A stretch of DNA of 64,000 nt from Paenibacillus phyllosphaerae (GTDB taxonomy: Bacteria > Bacillota > Bacilli > Paenibacillales > Paenibacillaceae). Every line of letters begins with the position of its first letter. Position 1 is the stretch's first letter. Where the stretch lies: contig NZ_JACHXK010000004.1 of assembly GCF_014192105.1 (NCBI RefSeq), positions 1-64,000 on the forward strand, written 5' to 3'. Positions 1 to 9,301 of this stretch are shown one piece after another. A program made the translations under genes and the position numbers. The notes below the pieces were generated by a model that saw only the letters and a program-made list of their open reading frames with translations, ran no database searches and had not been told where the DNA came from.

Positions 1-85
1 AAGAAGATCGCCTTCCACCTGGATAGGAAGGCGAAGGAGGCGTGAGCCTTCCTAAACCACCTCAAAAACAACTCGAGAAAGCAAA

Positions 86-123
86 AGAGAAACCCGACGT
101 TTGAAAAAACGTGGGGTTTCTCT
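86..123 (-). terminator. Probable terminator downstream of hemY
   Basis: A 17-bp stem with one G.G mismatch closes on a GAAA loop. Read on the minus strand the stem is followed by a T-rich run (TTTTGCTTTC). It lies about 70 bp past the hemY stop and is the better of two hairpins there. Confidence 0.6.
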
Positions 124-130
124 ACAATCT

Positions 131-156
131 GAAGGGCTGCCAGCCGGCAGCCCTTC
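131..156 (-). terminator. GC-rich hairpin after hemY
   Basis: A perfect 11-bp stem (GAAGGGCTGCC) with a 4-nt loop sits 36 bp past the hemY stop. No long T run follows on the minus strand, so it may work together with the adjacent hairpin at 86-123. The leftmost 85 bases hold only a small 8-bp stem and no gene I can support. Confidence 0.4.
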
Positions 157-191
157 TTCGTGTCTCCATATCTCGTTCTCGCTTCCAACCG

Positions 192-1589
192 CTACAATGC
201 TTCCGCAATCTTCGCCGCCGTCCGCTCCCCGTTCAAGATGCAATCCGGAATACCGACCCCGTAATACGAACACCCTGCCAACAAAACGTTCGGATAACGT
301 TCGGCCAACTGGCTTTCGAGCGACCGGACGAGCTGCGGATGCTTCAGATGGTAGTTCGGCATCGTCTCATGCCATTTGGTCACCTCGCAGCTGACAGGCG
401 TACTATCAATGCCGAGACTTAAGCGCATATCCTGCAGCGCAACCTGCTGCAGTTCTTCGTCCGACAGCTTGAGCAGACGGTCATACTGCTTGCCGGAGCT
501 CTTGTAGAACATGCGCACGAGCAGACGCTGATGCTTCGACGTATGCGACCACTTGCGGCTGCTCCACGTGCATGCGTTGCATACGAGGTCTCCCTCGTCC
601 GCATTGATGAAGCCTGTCCCATCCTTAGGCAGCTGTTCGTCCGGAATGTCGAAGCCAAGATAGACGCTGATTAACGAATTGTTCCGCATCTGGGCGAATT
701 CGTCATGCAGCCGCTCATCGTGAAGAAGCCGATCCGTCACGGGATGAAGCGTGCTGAGCACGACGACGTCCGCTTCCAGCTCCTCGCCATTCGACAGCGA
801 CAGCTGATAGCGTACCGACCCGTCCTTCTCTGTACGTTCGAGCCGTTCAGCGGCGACCCCTTTGTAGATATCCGTCTGTTGCAGCCGTTCTTCCATCCGA
901 TCGACCAGCGCGGACATGCCGCCGCGGAACGAGAGGAACTTGCGATCGCCTCCGCGCTGCAGCCGTTCGCGGTTCGCTTCGAGTCCGCGGATCAGGCTCC
1001 CGTGTTCATTCTTGTAATCGAGCAAGTACGGCAGCGTCGAAGCAAGCGTCAGCTCGTTCAAGTCGCCGGAGTAGACCCCGGAGAGCACGGGCGCAATCTG
1101 CTTCTCGACCAGCTCTTGTCCGAGGAAATGCGTCAGGAACGCCCCGATGGAATCCTCCCGCGTGAACGTAGTATTCGGCGTGTACAAATCCTTCAGCGCC
1201 TCGACCTTCCCATCCGCCGAGACCAGCTCGGAGGTAGCCAACGACTCGATGCTAAGCGGGATGCCGAACAAGGCGTCTCTTGGAATCGGCTTCAGCTGAC
1301 CGTCCGAGTAGATATACGAGATGCCCGTTGCATTATAGGCCACCTCCTCCTGAAGCCCCAGTTCCTCGATGAGCGGAGCCACATTCGTCTTGCGGGCCAC
1401 GATCGAATCCGCTCCGGTCTCCATCGCGAACTCGCCCTCATGCACCGTGCGGATCTTGCCGCCCAGGGCATCCGTTGCTTCGATAAGCACCAAGCGTGCC
1501 GATTTCTGCCGTTCCCGCAGCGCTTTCTCCAAATAATAGACCGTCGATAAACCCGTAATACCCCCGCCAATGACCACGACTGTCTTCAT
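192..1589 (-). CDS. hemY: Protoporphyrinogen/coproporphyrinogen oxidase (HemY/CgoX type)
   Basis: This is an oxygen-dependent FAD enzyme of haem synthesis; in Gram-positives the family oxidises coproporphyrinogen III to coproporphyrin III. The 465-aa product starts with a Rossmann dinucleotide-binding motif (GGGITG, residues 8-13) and ends with the family's C-terminal FAD motif (YYGVGIPDC followed by an amphipathic helix). I chose ATG 1589 because GGGAGG stands 7 nt upstream and because an in-frame start 15 nt further out lacks a site. No hemE or hemH is adjacent, unlike the usual Bacillus cluster. An intrinsic-terminator-like hairpin lies only about 30 nt upstream of the start codon, which could be an attenuator or the end of the preceding operon. 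Confidence 0.92.
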   Translation of the reverse strand: MKTVVVIGGGITGLSTVYYLEKALRERQKSARLVLIEATDALGGKIRTVHEGEFAMETGADSIVARKTNVAPLIEELGLQEEVAYNATGISYIYSDGQLKPIPRDALFGIPLSIESLATSELVSADGKVEALKDLYTPNTTFTREDSIGAFLTHFLGQELVEKQIAPVLSGVYSGDLNELTLASTLPYLLDYKNEHGSLIRGLEANRERLQRGGDRKFLSFRGGMSALVDRMEERLQQTDIYKGVAAERLERTEKDGSVRYQLSLSNGEELEADVVVLSTLHPVTDRLLHDERLHDEFAQMRNNSLISVYLGFDIPDEQLPKDGTGFINADEGDLVCNACTWSSRKWSHTSKHQRLLVRMFYKSSGKQYDRLLKLSDEELQQVALQDMRLSLGIDSTPVSCEVTKWHETMPNYHLKHPQLVRSLESQLAERYPNVLLAGCSYYGVGIPDCILNGERTAAKIAEAL

Positions 1590-1622
1590 CTGTCTTCCTC
1601 CCATCCTGACTTGCTCTCAAAA

Positions 1623-1674
1623 AAAGACCTTCGATCCTTAAGGCCGCTAGCCCGCCTGAAGGATTTCGGTCTTT
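1623..1674 (-). terminator. Intrinsic terminator just upstream of hemY (operon end or attenuator)
   Basis: An outer 7-bp stem (AAAGACC/GGTCTTT) and an inner 11-bp stem with one mismatch are followed on the minus strand by seven Ts (1619-1625). The hairpin ends about 30 nt before the hemY ATG and about 115 nt after the end of the preceding gene, so it may end the mmg operon or attenuate hemY. Confidence 0.65.
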
Positions 1675-1739
1675 GCCCTACGCGTTCATTCGTTATTGCG
1701 TGAACCGAGCAGTTTCATCTGTGAACATCAACTATGCCC

Positions 1740-1769
1740 ATTGTAACGTACAACCCTTGCCGCGTGCAA
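1740..1769 (-). promoter_or_regulatory. Weak sigma-A-like promoter candidate for hemY
   Basis: TTGCAC, an 18-bp spacer and TACAAT on the minus strand would start a leader of about 140 nt containing the 1623-1674 hairpin. The -35 is poor (3/6), so this is tentative. Confidence 0.25.
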
Positions 1770-1791
1770 AAGAATACCCGATCGCCTCGCC

Positions 1792-2409
1792 TCAATACAG
1801 CAAGGTCTTCGGTCCTATTCGTTCCACGTGCTGCTTCACAAGGGATACAAACCGGCTGCACGCATCCTCATTCTGAACCCGTGCGTCTGCCTTCAAGTGT
1901 AAACCGATCAGATGGCGGACGGCTATGACATTGCTCACAGCCGCTGGCCTTGCCGGCAGCATCTCGAAGGTGAGCATCGGCGCCAGCGTCTTCGGCAGCT
2001 CCGGCTCATGGATCGCATAGCTGAACGCAGCGGCTGCGCGAACGGTGAAGCTTCCCGCTTCCGCATCCGATGCCCGGGCTTGCCCGTCCTTGGCGGGCTG
2101 GAACAGCCGATCGAGCTCGATCGCGAATCCCGCGATGCTGCGCCGATCCGCATGCCTGACCACCGGCCAATCCCCATTCGGGGCCGCGATGGCCAGATGG
2201 ATATTTTTGCTGACGACCAACTGGCCGTTCTTCATGCCCGCATTCATCTCGGGACATTCTTTCAGACTGTTCACGACCGCATGCAAGAAGAACGGCATAT
2301 AGGTCAGACGGATCCCTTCCTTGCGGCAGAACGCTTCCTTCACCTGTTCATGCAAGCTGACAATGCCGTTCATCTCTGCCTCTGTCCTGATCGTAATCGT
2401 CACGGTCAT
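1792..2409 (-). CDS. Stand-alone 2-oxoacid dehydrogenase E2-like acyltransferase domain, active site degenerate
   Basis: The 205-aa product matches only the C-terminal catalytic domain of dihydrolipoamide acyltransferases (E2); there is no lipoyl or E1/E3-binding domain. The segment that normally reads DHRxxDG, with the catalytic His, reads DARVQNE here (about residues 175-181), so the His, the second Asp and the Gly are all lost. I infer a non-catalytic or repurposed protein. It is the last gene of the mmg-type operon, 32 bp after mmgE. ATG 2409 has AAAGG upstream, and the GTG directly before it is an alternative. In B. subtilis a bkd operon follows the mmg genes, so a relic of such a neighbour is conceivable, but I cannot show it. 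Confidence 0.75.
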   Translation of the reverse strand: MTVTITIRTEAEMNGIVSLHEQVKEAFCRKEGIRLTYMPFFLHAVVNSLKECPEMNAGMKNGQLVVSKNIHLAIAAPNGDWPVVRHADRRSIAGFAIELDRLFQPAKDGQARASDAEAGSFTVRAAAAFSYAIHEPELPKTLAPMLTFEMLPARPAAVSNVIAVRHLIGLHLKADARVQNEDACSRFVSLVKQHVERIGPKTLLY

Positions 2410-2441
2410 CACCGCCTTTACGTCAACGAGCCACGCTTGTG

Positions 2442-3884
2442 TCAGATGACGAAAAACTCGACGAACTGCTGCACCGGCATCGCCAGCAACCGTTCGCGGT
2501 CTGCGAACAAATCATGGATGGCCTGCGCTTGCTTGCGCGGGAATCGGGTGGCCACGTTCTGTTCGAATTTGCGCACCAATAGCGGAATGCCTTCCTCGCG
2601 CCGGCGGCGATGACCGATCGGGTACTCGATCTCGATCTTCTCTGTCGCCGTTCCATCTTTGAACATAATCTGAACGGAATTGGCGATGGAACGTTTGGCC
2701 GGATCGAGATAGTCCGCCGAATACCGCTTGTCTTCGCTAACCTGCATGAGCGCGCGGAGCGCATCGATTCGCGGATCGGCTGCCGCTTCATCCTCGTAAT
2801 GGTCCGCCGTGAGCGTACCATGCAGCAACCCGGCAGCGACCATATACTGCAAGCAATGATCCCGGTCCGCGGGATTATGCAGCGGTCCCGTCTTGTCGAT
2901 AATGCGGATCGCCGACTCGTGGGTGGTCAGCTTGATCGCGGCGATGTCATCCAGCCTGCCCGCCGCTTGCGGATGGAGCGCAATGGCGCATTCCACGGCC
3001 GTCTGGGCGTGAAATTCGGCCGGGAACGAGATTTTGAACAGAATATTCTCCATCACGTACGAGCCATACGGACGCGAGACCGAGAAGGGCTTGCCGCCGA
3101 AACTTGTATCGTAGAATCCCCATCTGGATGCCGTGAGCGCCGATGGATAACCCATTTCGCCGCGTAATGCCATGAGCGATAACCGGACGGCGCGGCTTGT
3201 CGCGTCGCCTGCCGCCCAGGACTTCCGTGAGCCGGTATTCGGCATATGGCGGTAAGTACGGAGCGATTGGCCGTCGACCCAAGCTAGGGACAACGCGTTC
3301 ACGATCTCGTCCTCCGTCCCGCCGAGCAGCTGCGTCACGACTGCCGTCGAGGCGACCTTCACGAGCACGACATGATCCAGTCCGACGCGGTTGAAACTAT
3401 TCTCCAGCGCTAGAACGCCTTGGATTTCGTGCGCCTTAATCATCGCCGTAAGCACATCGTGCATCGTTAATGGCGCTTGACCCGCCGCGGCAAGTTGACG
3501 GCTGCGGTAATCCGCCGCGGCCAGGATGCCGCCGAGGTTATCCGAAGGATGGCCCCACTCGGCCGCCAGCCACGTATCGTTGTAATCCAGCCACCGAATC
3601 ATGCATCCGATATTGAAGGCGGCCGTCACCGGATCGGTCTCGAATGACGTGCCAGGCACCCTCGCCCCGTTGGGAACGACGGTTCCCGGCACGATCGGCC
3701 CGAGCAGCTTCGCGCATTCCGGATAGCGCAAAGCCAGGAAACCGCAGCCAAGGGTGTCCATCAGGCAATAGAGGGCCGTATCGTAAGCGAGCGGACTGTC
3801 GATGGCAGCCGAAGCCGCGTAACGAGCCATGTCAACGATGATCTGATCCGGCTCCGGACGTTCATTCGTCAAATAGGTGGACAT
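2442..3884 (-). CDS. mmgE: 2-methylcitrate dehydratase (MmgE/PrpD family)
   Basis: A cytosolic iron-sulfur-independent dehydratase that converts 2-methylcitrate to 2-methylaconitate in the methylcitrate cycle; B. subtilis MmgE also dehydrates citrate and hydrates aconitate. The 480-aa length is normal, and family blocks are visible ([10 protein letters not shown] near residue 43, then a WLDYNDTW segment near residue 98 and [13 protein letters not shown] near residue 290). GGAGGTG precedes ATG 3884. It follows the methylcitrate synthase gene with a gap of about 70 bp, in the same order as in B. subtilis (mmgD-mmgE). Confidence 0.92.
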   Translation of the reverse strand: MSTYLTNERPEPDQIIVDMARYAASAAIDSPLAYDTALYCLMDTLGCGFLALRYPECAKLLGPIVPGTVVPNGARVPGTSFETDPVTAAFNIGCMIRWLDYNDTWLAAEWGHPSDNLGGILAAADYRSRQLAAAGQAPLTMHDVLTAMIKAHEIQGVLALENSFNRVGLDHVVLVKVASTAVVTQLLGGTEDEIVNALSLAWVDGQSLRTYRHMPNTGSRKSWAAGDATSRAVRLSLMALRGEMGYPSALTASRWGFYDTSFGGKPFSVSRPYGSYVMENILFKISFPAEFHAQTAVECAIALHPQAAGRLDDIAAIKLTTHESAIRIIDKTGPLHNPADRDHCLQYMVAAGLLHGTLTADHYEDEAAADPRIDALRALMQVSEDKRYSADYLDPAKRSIANSVQIMFKDGTATEKIEIEYPIGHRRRREEGIPLLVRKFEQNVATRFPRKQAQAIHDLFADRERLLAMPVQQFVEFFVI

Positions 3885-3953
3885 GATTTCTTCACCTCCG
3901 CTGAGGTTGAAAGCCCTGACGCAACAAGGTTCTCCCTCATTCTTCCGCAGTAG

Positions 3954-5075
3954 CTAATCACGCTGTTCCATCGCTAACCAAGTCTGCGGCTCCGAACCGG
4001 TATATGCGGCAGTCGGCCGGATGATGCGGTTATTCTGCCGCTGCTCCATCACATGCGCGCACCAGCCGCTAAGCCGCGACATCACGAAGACCGGCGTGAA
4101 CAAGGACGTCGGAATTCCCATCAGACGGTATGCCGACGCACTGTAGAAATCGAGATTCGGGAACAGCTTCTTCTCCCGCCGCATGATCTGCTCGATCCGT
4201 TCCGAGACGTCGTATAGCCGCCGATTGCCGGCTGCCTCGGACAACTTCAGCGACCAAGACTTGATGATATCGCTTCTCGGGTCGGATACGGTATAGACGC
4301 GGTGGCCGAAACCCATGATAAGCTCCCGGGCAGCCAGCAGATGCATGATGCCTTGTTCCGCTTCGTCCGGCGTCCCGTAGCGCTCGATCAGCTCCATCGC
4401 CGCTTCGTTGGCCCCGCCATGCAGCGGTCCGCGCAGCGTCCCGATGCCGGTAGTCACCGAAGCGTACAGATCCGAGCGCGTCGAGGCCGTTACCCGTGCC
4501 GCGAAGGTCGAGGCATTGAATTCGTGTTCGGCATAGAGGATGAGGGAGACATCCATGGCCCGCTCGTGGAGCGCGTCTGGCGTCTTGCCGTGCAGCAAGC
4601 GAAGAAAATGCGCAGCCGTGCCAAGGGCATCCTTTTCAACGTCAATGCGGGATCCATCGGCGTGGAAGCGATACCAATACAGCAGAATCGAAGCGCAGCA
4701 GGCCAGTAGACGATCGGCCAGATCGAGCGGATTGCCGCCGTCCGTCTCCGGTTCGTATGCCGCTAGAGCGGAGTATCCCGTGCGCAGAACGTCCATCGGA
4801 TGCGTGCTCGACGGAAGCTGTTCGAGAATGCGGCGAAGCCGATCCGGCAAGCCTCGAAGACCGGCGAGCTTCAAGCGATAGGCTGCCAGTTCCTCCGCAT
4901 TCGGGAGCTTGCCGTACAACAACAGGTAAGCCGTCTCCTCGAACGAAGCATGTGCGGCCAGATCATGGATCGAGTACCCCCGATAGGTCAGCCCCTTGCC
5001 TTCCTTGCCTACAGTGGAGATTGCCGTCTCTCCCGCGATGACATCCGCCAGCCCGCCGCTCTTCTTCGCCGTCAT
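3954..5075 (-). CDS. mmgD: 2-methylcitrate synthase / citrate synthase (MmgD type)
   Basis: A citrate synthase family member expected to condense oxaloacetate with propionyl-CoA (and acetyl-CoA). The 373-aa product has the short bacterial type I architecture with the substrate-binding histidine blocks (LHGGANEA near residue 219 and GFGHRVY near residue 255) and the EHEFNAST block near residue 190. Its ATG overlaps the stop of the lyase gene in an ATGA, which implies translational coupling. The operon context (lyase before, dehydratase after) favours methylcitrate over citrate synthase as the main role. Confidence 0.92.
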   Translation of the reverse strand: MTAKKSGGLADVIAGETAISTVGKEGKGLTYRGYSIHDLAAHASFEETAYLLLYGKLPNAEELAAYRLKLAGLRGLPDRLRRILEQLPSSTHPMDVLRTGYSALAAYEPETDGGNPLDLADRLLACCASILLYWYRFHADGSRIDVEKDALGTAAHFLRLLHGKTPDALHERAMDVSLILYAEHEFNASTFAARVTASTRSDLYASVTTGIGTLRGPLHGGANEAAMELIERYGTPDEAEQGIMHLLAARELIMGFGHRVYTVSDPRSDIIKSWSLKLSEAAGNRRLYDVSERIEQIMRREKKLFPNLDFYSASAYRLMGIPTSLFTPVFVMSRLSGWCAHVMEQRQNNRIIRPTAAYTGSEPQTWLAMEQRD

Positions 5076-5977
5076 GAGGACTCCTCCCCTTCATCTCTTG
5101 CCTCGAACAACCGATCCAGCTTCTGTTCATAGGCCAAATATTGCAGCACCTCGTACAATTCCATGCGAGTCTGCATCTGCCCGATCACCTGTTGTTGCGT
5201 GCCATCCGCCCGTATCGCCCGATAGACGCTCAGGGCAGCCGCGCTCATCGCCCGGAATGCCGACAACGGATACAAGGCCATGGCCACGTTCGCTGATCCC
5301 AGCTCCTCCAGCGTGAACAGCGGCGTCCGGCCGAACTCGGTAATGTTCGCCAGAATCGGCACCTTGACCGCCTCCGCGAACCGCTTGTAGTCGGCCAGCG
5401 TCGTAACCGCCTCGGGAAAAATCATATCCGCACCCGCATCCACGCAAGCACAGGCGCGTTCAATCGCCGCATCCAGCCCTTCAACCGCAAGCGCGTCGGT
5501 GCGGGCCATGATGACGAACTGCGCATCTTCCCGCGCATCCACCGCCGCCTTTATTCGGTCCTTCATCTCGGACTGCGCCACGATTTGCTTGTTCGGCCGA
5601 TGCCCGCACCGCTTCGCGGCGACCTGGTCCTCGATATGGATGCCCGCTGCCCCGGCGCGGTTCATCTCCTTCACCGTCCGTCCGATCTGGAACGCGCCGC
5701 CGAATCCGGTATCCGCATCGACGAGGAGCGGCAGCGCGGTTGCTCCGGTTATGCGCCGGACGTCATCGAGCACATCTTCCCGCGACGTGATGCCTAGATC
5801 CGGCAAGCCGAAAGAAGCGTTTGCGACGCCGGCTCCCGACAGATAGACGGCGCGGTAGCCGACCTGCTCGGCAAGCATGGCCGCGTAGGCATTGACCGTA
5901 CCGACGACTTGGAGCGGCCGTTCTGCTGCGACCGCTTCCCGAAAGAGCTTGCCCGGTGATGGTCTCATGGGAATCAT
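5072..5977 (-). CDS. mmgF: 2-methylisocitrate lyase (MmgF/PrpB family)
   Basis: Cleaves 2-methylisocitrate to pyruvate and succinate, the last step of the methylcitrate cycle. The 301-aa protein belongs to the isocitrate lyase/PEP mutase superfamily: the Mg-binding DADTGFGG block is near residue 85 and the catalytic loop reads KRCGH near residue 123, the short-form variant of KKCGH. GAGGAGG precedes the start region; ATG 5977 is very close to it, and the in-frame ATG 5968 has better spacing, so the true start may be 9 nt shorter. B. subtilis calls this gene yqiQ (mmgF). Confidence 0.92.
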   Translation of the reverse strand: MIPMRPSPGKLFREAVAAERPLQVVGTVNAYAAMLAEQVGYRAVYLSGAGVANASFGLPDLGITSREDVLDDVRRITGATALPLLVDADTGFGGAFQIGRTVKEMNRAGAAGIHIEDQVAAKRCGHRPNKQIVAQSEMKDRIKAAVDAREDAQFVIMARTDALAVEGLDAAIERACACVDAGADMIFPEAVTTLADYKRFAEAVKVPILANITEFGRTPLFTLEELGSANVAMALYPLSAFRAMSAAALSVYRAIRADGTQQQVIGQMQTRMELYEVLQYLAYEQKLDRLFEARDEGEESS

Positions 5978-5994
5978 CGCCTCCTCGCGTAAGC

Positions 5995-7137
5995 TTAGGA
6001 CTTCAGCAGCTGATTGCCGATGACGATCCGGTGAATTTCATTCGTTCCTTCATAGATTTGGGTGACCTTCGCATCGCGGAACAGCCGTTCAGCCTGCGCG
6101 CTGCTTTGACCGCTGCGGCTCAGAAGCCGTACTGCTTCCCCCGCGGTTAACATCGCCGTATCGGAAGCGTACATCTTCGCCATCGAAGCTTCTTTCGTAC
6201 ATGGGATGCCGGATTGTCTCAAGTAGGCGGCATGATAGACGAGCAGGCGGGCGGCCTCGACTTGGGCGGTCAGATTCGCCAACGTCACGAACTCATGGGC
6301 GACCTTCCCCCGCTTAATCGCGATTTCGCCCTTAGCGGTCAAGAGCCGCTCCTGCATCAGCTGCAGTGCGGCCTCGGCAATTCCCAACGCTTGGGCACCT
6401 ATCCCGATCCGCCCGCCGTCGAGCGTCCCTTTAGCAATGGCGAACCCTTCTCCTTCGGCGCCTAACCGCTTGCTCTCGTGAACGCGGACGCCATCGAGAA
6501 CGAGCTCGCATGTGCTCGAGCCATGCAGCCCCATCTTCTTCTCCTTCCGCCCGATCTGAAATCCGGTCAATCCTCGCTCGACGAGGAATGCCGTTATGCC
6601 TCGAGCGCCTTTGGACCGGTCCGTGACGGCGAACAGCACGAAGAGTTCCGCCGCCTCCGCATTCGTAATGAACAGCTTCGAGCCGTTCACGACGTAATGA
6701 TCGCCCTGCTTCACTGCGGTCGTGCGGATCGCGCCTGCATCCGAACCCGCATGCGGCTCGGTCAGCGCGAATGCGCCGATCCATTCCCCTGTCGCCAGCT
6801 TCTTCACGAAGCGTTCGCGTTGCTCGGTCGAACCGTACGTCTGAATCGGAAGCGTGCCGACGGAAGTGTGGACGGACAGGATGACGCCGACTGCGGCGCT
6901 TACACGGGAAAGCTCGTTAATGGCGAGGATGTACGAGATAAAGTCTCCCCCTCTGCCTCCCTGTTCCTTCGGGATCGGGATGCCCATCAGTCCGCTGGCG
7001 GCCATCTTCCGGACCAGCGCGTAGGGGAAAGCATCCGCCGCTTCCATCTCGCCGACGGCCGGCGCAACCTCATCTCTGGCGAACTGCCTGACGATTCGCT
7101 GAAGCTCAAGCTGCTCCTCGGTAAACCTAAGCTCCAT
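5995..7137 (-). CDS. mmgC: Acyl-CoA dehydrogenase (MmgC type)
   Basis: An FAD-dependent alpha,beta-dehydrogenase of acyl-CoAs. The 380-aa product has the typical N-terminal helical domain (MELRFTEEQ start), the middle beta domain with the GxxALTEPxAGSD FAD/substrate block, and the C-terminal YEGTNEIHR segment that holds the catalytic Glu. I start at ATG 7137, with AAAGGAG 10 nt upstream; the longer in-frame start would overlap the previous gene. Nearly all of its length aligns with short-chain/butyryl-type enzymes. It is the third gene of the operon after mmgB. Confidence 0.9.
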   Translation of the reverse strand: MELRFTEEQLELQRIVRQFARDEVAPAVGEMEAADAFPYALVRKMAASGLMGIPIPKEQGGRGGDFISYILAINELSRVSAAVGVILSVHTSVGTLPIQTYGSTEQRERFVKKLATGEWIGAFALTEPHAGSDAGAIRTTAVKQGDHYVVNGSKLFITNAEAAELFVLFAVTDRSKGARGITAFLVERGLTGFQIGRKEKKMGLHGSSTCELVLDGVRVHESKRLGAEGEGFAIAKGTLDGGRIGIGAQALGIAEAALQLMQERLLTAKGEIAIKRGKVAHEFVTLANLTAQVEAARLLVYHAAYLRQSGIPCTKEASMAKMYASDTAMLTAGEAVRLLSRSGQSSAQAERLFRDAKVTQIYEGTNEIHRIVIGNQLLKS

Positions 7138-7156
7138 GCTCGCCACGCTCCTTTCT

Positions 7157-8023
7157 TTATCGCTCCTGCTCCTCGTAGACATAGAAGCCGCGCCCTGTTT
7201 TTCTCCCCAACCAACCGGCGGCCACGTAGGATCTTAGCAGCGGGCAAGGGCGGTATTTCGGATCGCCGAATCCTTGATGAAGCGTTTCCATAATCGATAG
7301 GCAAGTATCGAGCCCGATGAAATCGGCCAGCGTTATTGGCCCCATCGGATGGCGCATGCCGAGCATCATGACCTGATCGACCGCAGCAGGCGAAGCAACG
7401 CCCTCATACACGGTATAGATCGCCTCGTTGATCATCGGCATCAGAATACGGTTGGCCGCGAAGCCCGGCACGTCCCGGACTTCAACTGGTGTTTTGCCCA
7501 TTGCCTGCGCAAGGCTCATGATTCGGCCCGCTGCCTCATCCGAAGTCGCCAGCCCGCGAATCACCTCTACCAGAGGCATGACGGGAACCGGATTCATAAA
7601 ATGCATGCCGATCACGCGGTCATCGTGCTTCGCTGCCGCGGCAATCTCCGTAATCGGAATGGACGATGTGTTGGAGGCCAGAACGGCCTTCCGATCGCAG
7701 ATCTGATCCAGCTCGCGGAACAGTTGAAGCTTCAATGCTTTATGCTCCGGCGCAGCTTCGATGACGACTGCCGCATCGCCGGCCTCCTTCAGACCGGCAG
7801 CAGGCCGAAGTTTACCTAGGGTTTCGAGCCGCTGCTCTTCGTTTATGCGTCCTTTCGCGGCCAGCCGAGATAATTGCCCGTCGATCTTGGCAATTCCCTT
7901 CACAGCCGCCTCAAGGTCAACGTCAATCATGATGACGGCGTATCCGCTGCTCGCCGCCGTCTGCGCAATCCCGAGGCCCATCTGGCCCGCTCCGATGACG
8001 GCTATCGATTGGTCAAGTTCGAT
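7157..8023 (-). CDS. mmgB: 3-hydroxybutyryl-CoA dehydrogenase (MmgB type), apparently without a normal start codon
   Basis: NAD-dependent 3-hydroxyacyl-CoA dehydrogenase: the N-terminal Rossmann motif is GAGQMG, the catalytic block is HFMNPVPVM near residue 153, and the C-terminal dimerisation domain has the expected GPITLADFIGLD. The first ATG (7981) falls inside the Rossmann motif, so it cannot be the real start. Extending upstream gives 14 more sensible residues back to an ATC at 8023, 5 nt after GGAGG, which yields the usual length (288 aa). No ATG, GTG or TTG exists in frame before the upstream stop. Either ATC initiates, or a point change or sequencing error hit the start. The 5' end overlaps the preceding dehydrogenase gene by 22 bp. 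Confidence 0.85.
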   Translation of the reverse strand: MELDQSIAVIGAGQMGLGIAQTAASSGYAVIMIDVDLEAAVKGIAKIDGQLSRLAAKGRINEEQRLETLGKLRPAAGLKEAGDAAVVIEAAPEHKALKLQLFRELDQICDRKAVLASNTSSIPITEIAAAAKHDDRVIGMHFMNPVPVMPLVEVIRGLATSDEAAGRIMSLAQAMGKTPVEVRDVPGFAANRILMPMINEAIYTVYEGVASPAAVDQVMMLGMRHPMGPITLADFIGLDTCLSIMETLHQGFGDPKYRPCPLLRSYVAAGWLGRKTGRGFYVYEEQER

Positions 8024-9174
8024 TGTCTCCTCCCCCTTCCCCCGAGGATGCGAAGGATAATGTCCTTACGTTCACTTCCCGCTCCGAGCTGGGCCTGCAA
8101 ATATTTGGCGTCTCGCATATATCGCTCCACGTCAAACTCGCGCATGTAGCCGTAGCCGCCGAACACCTGAACGGCTTCGACCGTCACTGCCGCAGCTGCG
8201 TCCGCCGCGAAAATGCCGGCGATTGACGCTTCCCGGCTTCCGGGCAATCCCGCATCGAGCCGCCACGCAGCCTGATAGAGGAGCAGCCGCGCAGCCTCGA
8301 TCCGGGCAGCCATATCCGCGAGCTTGAACGAAATCGCCTGCTGCCTGCCGATAAGCTGGCCGAACTGGTAACGTTGTTTGGCATACGCAGTCGCTGCTTC
8401 TAACGCCCCCTGCGCAATCCCGACGGCCTGCGCCGCAAGTCCGATATTCGCGATCGACACGGCGGATTCCGTCTTCTCCGCGCCTTCGCCTAGAGGATGA
8501 ATCACATTGGAAGCCGGTATAAAACAATCGGCGAAGACCATCTTGCCAGGCTGCGAAGCCCGTAGCCCTAATGGCATCGACTCGGGATGGTATGCCGTTC
8601 CCGCAGTTCCAGCATCGATCAGGAACGCGGCCAGCTCCGGCTTCCTCCTTCCAGGGAGCTCAGCGTATATGAGATACAGTTCCGCCGCGCCGGCATTCGC
8701 GTCGAGTCGGCAGACGCCATTCAATCGGTAGCCTCCTGCCTCTGCGACGACCGTAAGCGAATTCGCAGGCTTGCCGGATAGTTCCTCGCTAGTCATTGAC
8801 TTGCCGCTACCGCCGAGTTTCGTCCCGGTCGCCAGCTGCTGCAGCAACTGCCGCTGTTGCACCGGGCTTCCATAGCTATAAACCGTCCAAGCGACTTGGC
8901 CCGTATGCGCGGCCGCGCTTCGGGCCGTCGACCCGCACGCGCGCGCGAGTTCCTCGAGGAAGACCGCATAAGTGACCCAATCGCTGCCGCCCCCGCCCCA
9001 TTGTTCCGGCAGGGGCACGCCCAGCAAGCCGAGCTCCCCTATCTTCCGCAGCAGTTCGCGATCCAGCCGCCCCTCTTCGTCACGTCGATTCGCCCCCGAA
9101 CGAACCTCTCGCTCGGCAAAATCACGAACGACATCCCTGGTCATTTGCATTTCGTCTGTTAACTGAAATCGCAC
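8002..9174 (-). CDS. Acyl-CoA dehydrogenase homologue lacking the usual catalytic Glu
   Basis: A 390-aa acyl-CoA dehydrogenase-fold protein, first gene of the operon. The C-terminal FGGYGYMREF block is normal, but the segment that is YEGTNE in its neighbour MmgC reads QLGAGS, so Leu stands at the catalytic Glu. The alternative Glu used by isovaleryl-CoA-type enzymes also appears absent (Ala at the aligned site in the helix with SIANIGLAAQAVG). The FAD-domain block is also altered (GGSGKSMTSEELSG). I infer a changed or lost dehydrogenase activity. I chose GTG 9174 because GGGGGTGG lies 6 nt upstream and the family begins there; an ATG at 9216 has no site. Confidence 0.82.
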   Translation of the reverse strand: MRFQLTDEMQMTRDVVRDFAEREVRSGANRRDEEGRLDRELLRKIGELGLLGVPLPEQWGGGGSDWVTYAVFLEELARACGSTARSAAAHTGQVAWTVYSYGSPVQQRQLLQQLATGTKLGGSGKSMTSEELSGKPANSLTVVAEAGGYRLNGVCRLDANAGAAELYLIYAELPGRRKPELAAFLIDAGTAGTAYHPESMPLGLRASQPGKMVFADCFIPASNVIHPLGEGAEKTESAVSIANIGLAAQAVGIAQGALEAATAYAKQRYQFGQLIGRQQAISFKLADMAARIEAARLLLYQAAWRLDAGLPGSREASIAGIFAADAAAAVTVEAVQVFGGYGYMREFDVERYMRDAKYLQAQLGAGSERKDIILRILGGRGRRQSNLTNR

Positions 9175-9261
9175 CGGCGTCCACCCCCGTTCAAGCTCTT
9201 GATGGCCAACTTCCATGCAGGCGGTTAAGGGACAACATTCGACGATAGGTGTGTGTCTGGC

Positions 9262-9291
9262 ATTATATGAAGGGACGGCTTGAACTTATTC
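9262..9291 (-). promoter_or_regulatory. Sigma-E-like sporulation promoter of the mmg operon
   Basis: On the minus strand, CATATAAT (9262-9269) matches the B. subtilis sigma-E -10 consensus CATACAAT in 7 of 8 positions, with GAATAAGT about 14 bp upstream as a plausible -35. It lies about 85 bp before the first gene. The B. subtilis mmg operon is sigma-E controlled, which supports the reading. Confidence 0.5.
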
Positions 9292-9301
9292 GAATGACAA
9301 A

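Noticed and set aside
1-60. Hairpin CGCCTTCC/GGAAGGCG at the left edge
   Set aside because: Resembles the start of the dispersed element only loosely, and the window edge cuts the context.
705-1550. Long ORFs antisense to hemY and similar antisense ORFs across the window (for example 20571-21704 and 23382-24599)
   Set aside because: They lie opposite clear genes in this GC-rich codon usage and show no domain, signal or ribosome-binding site.
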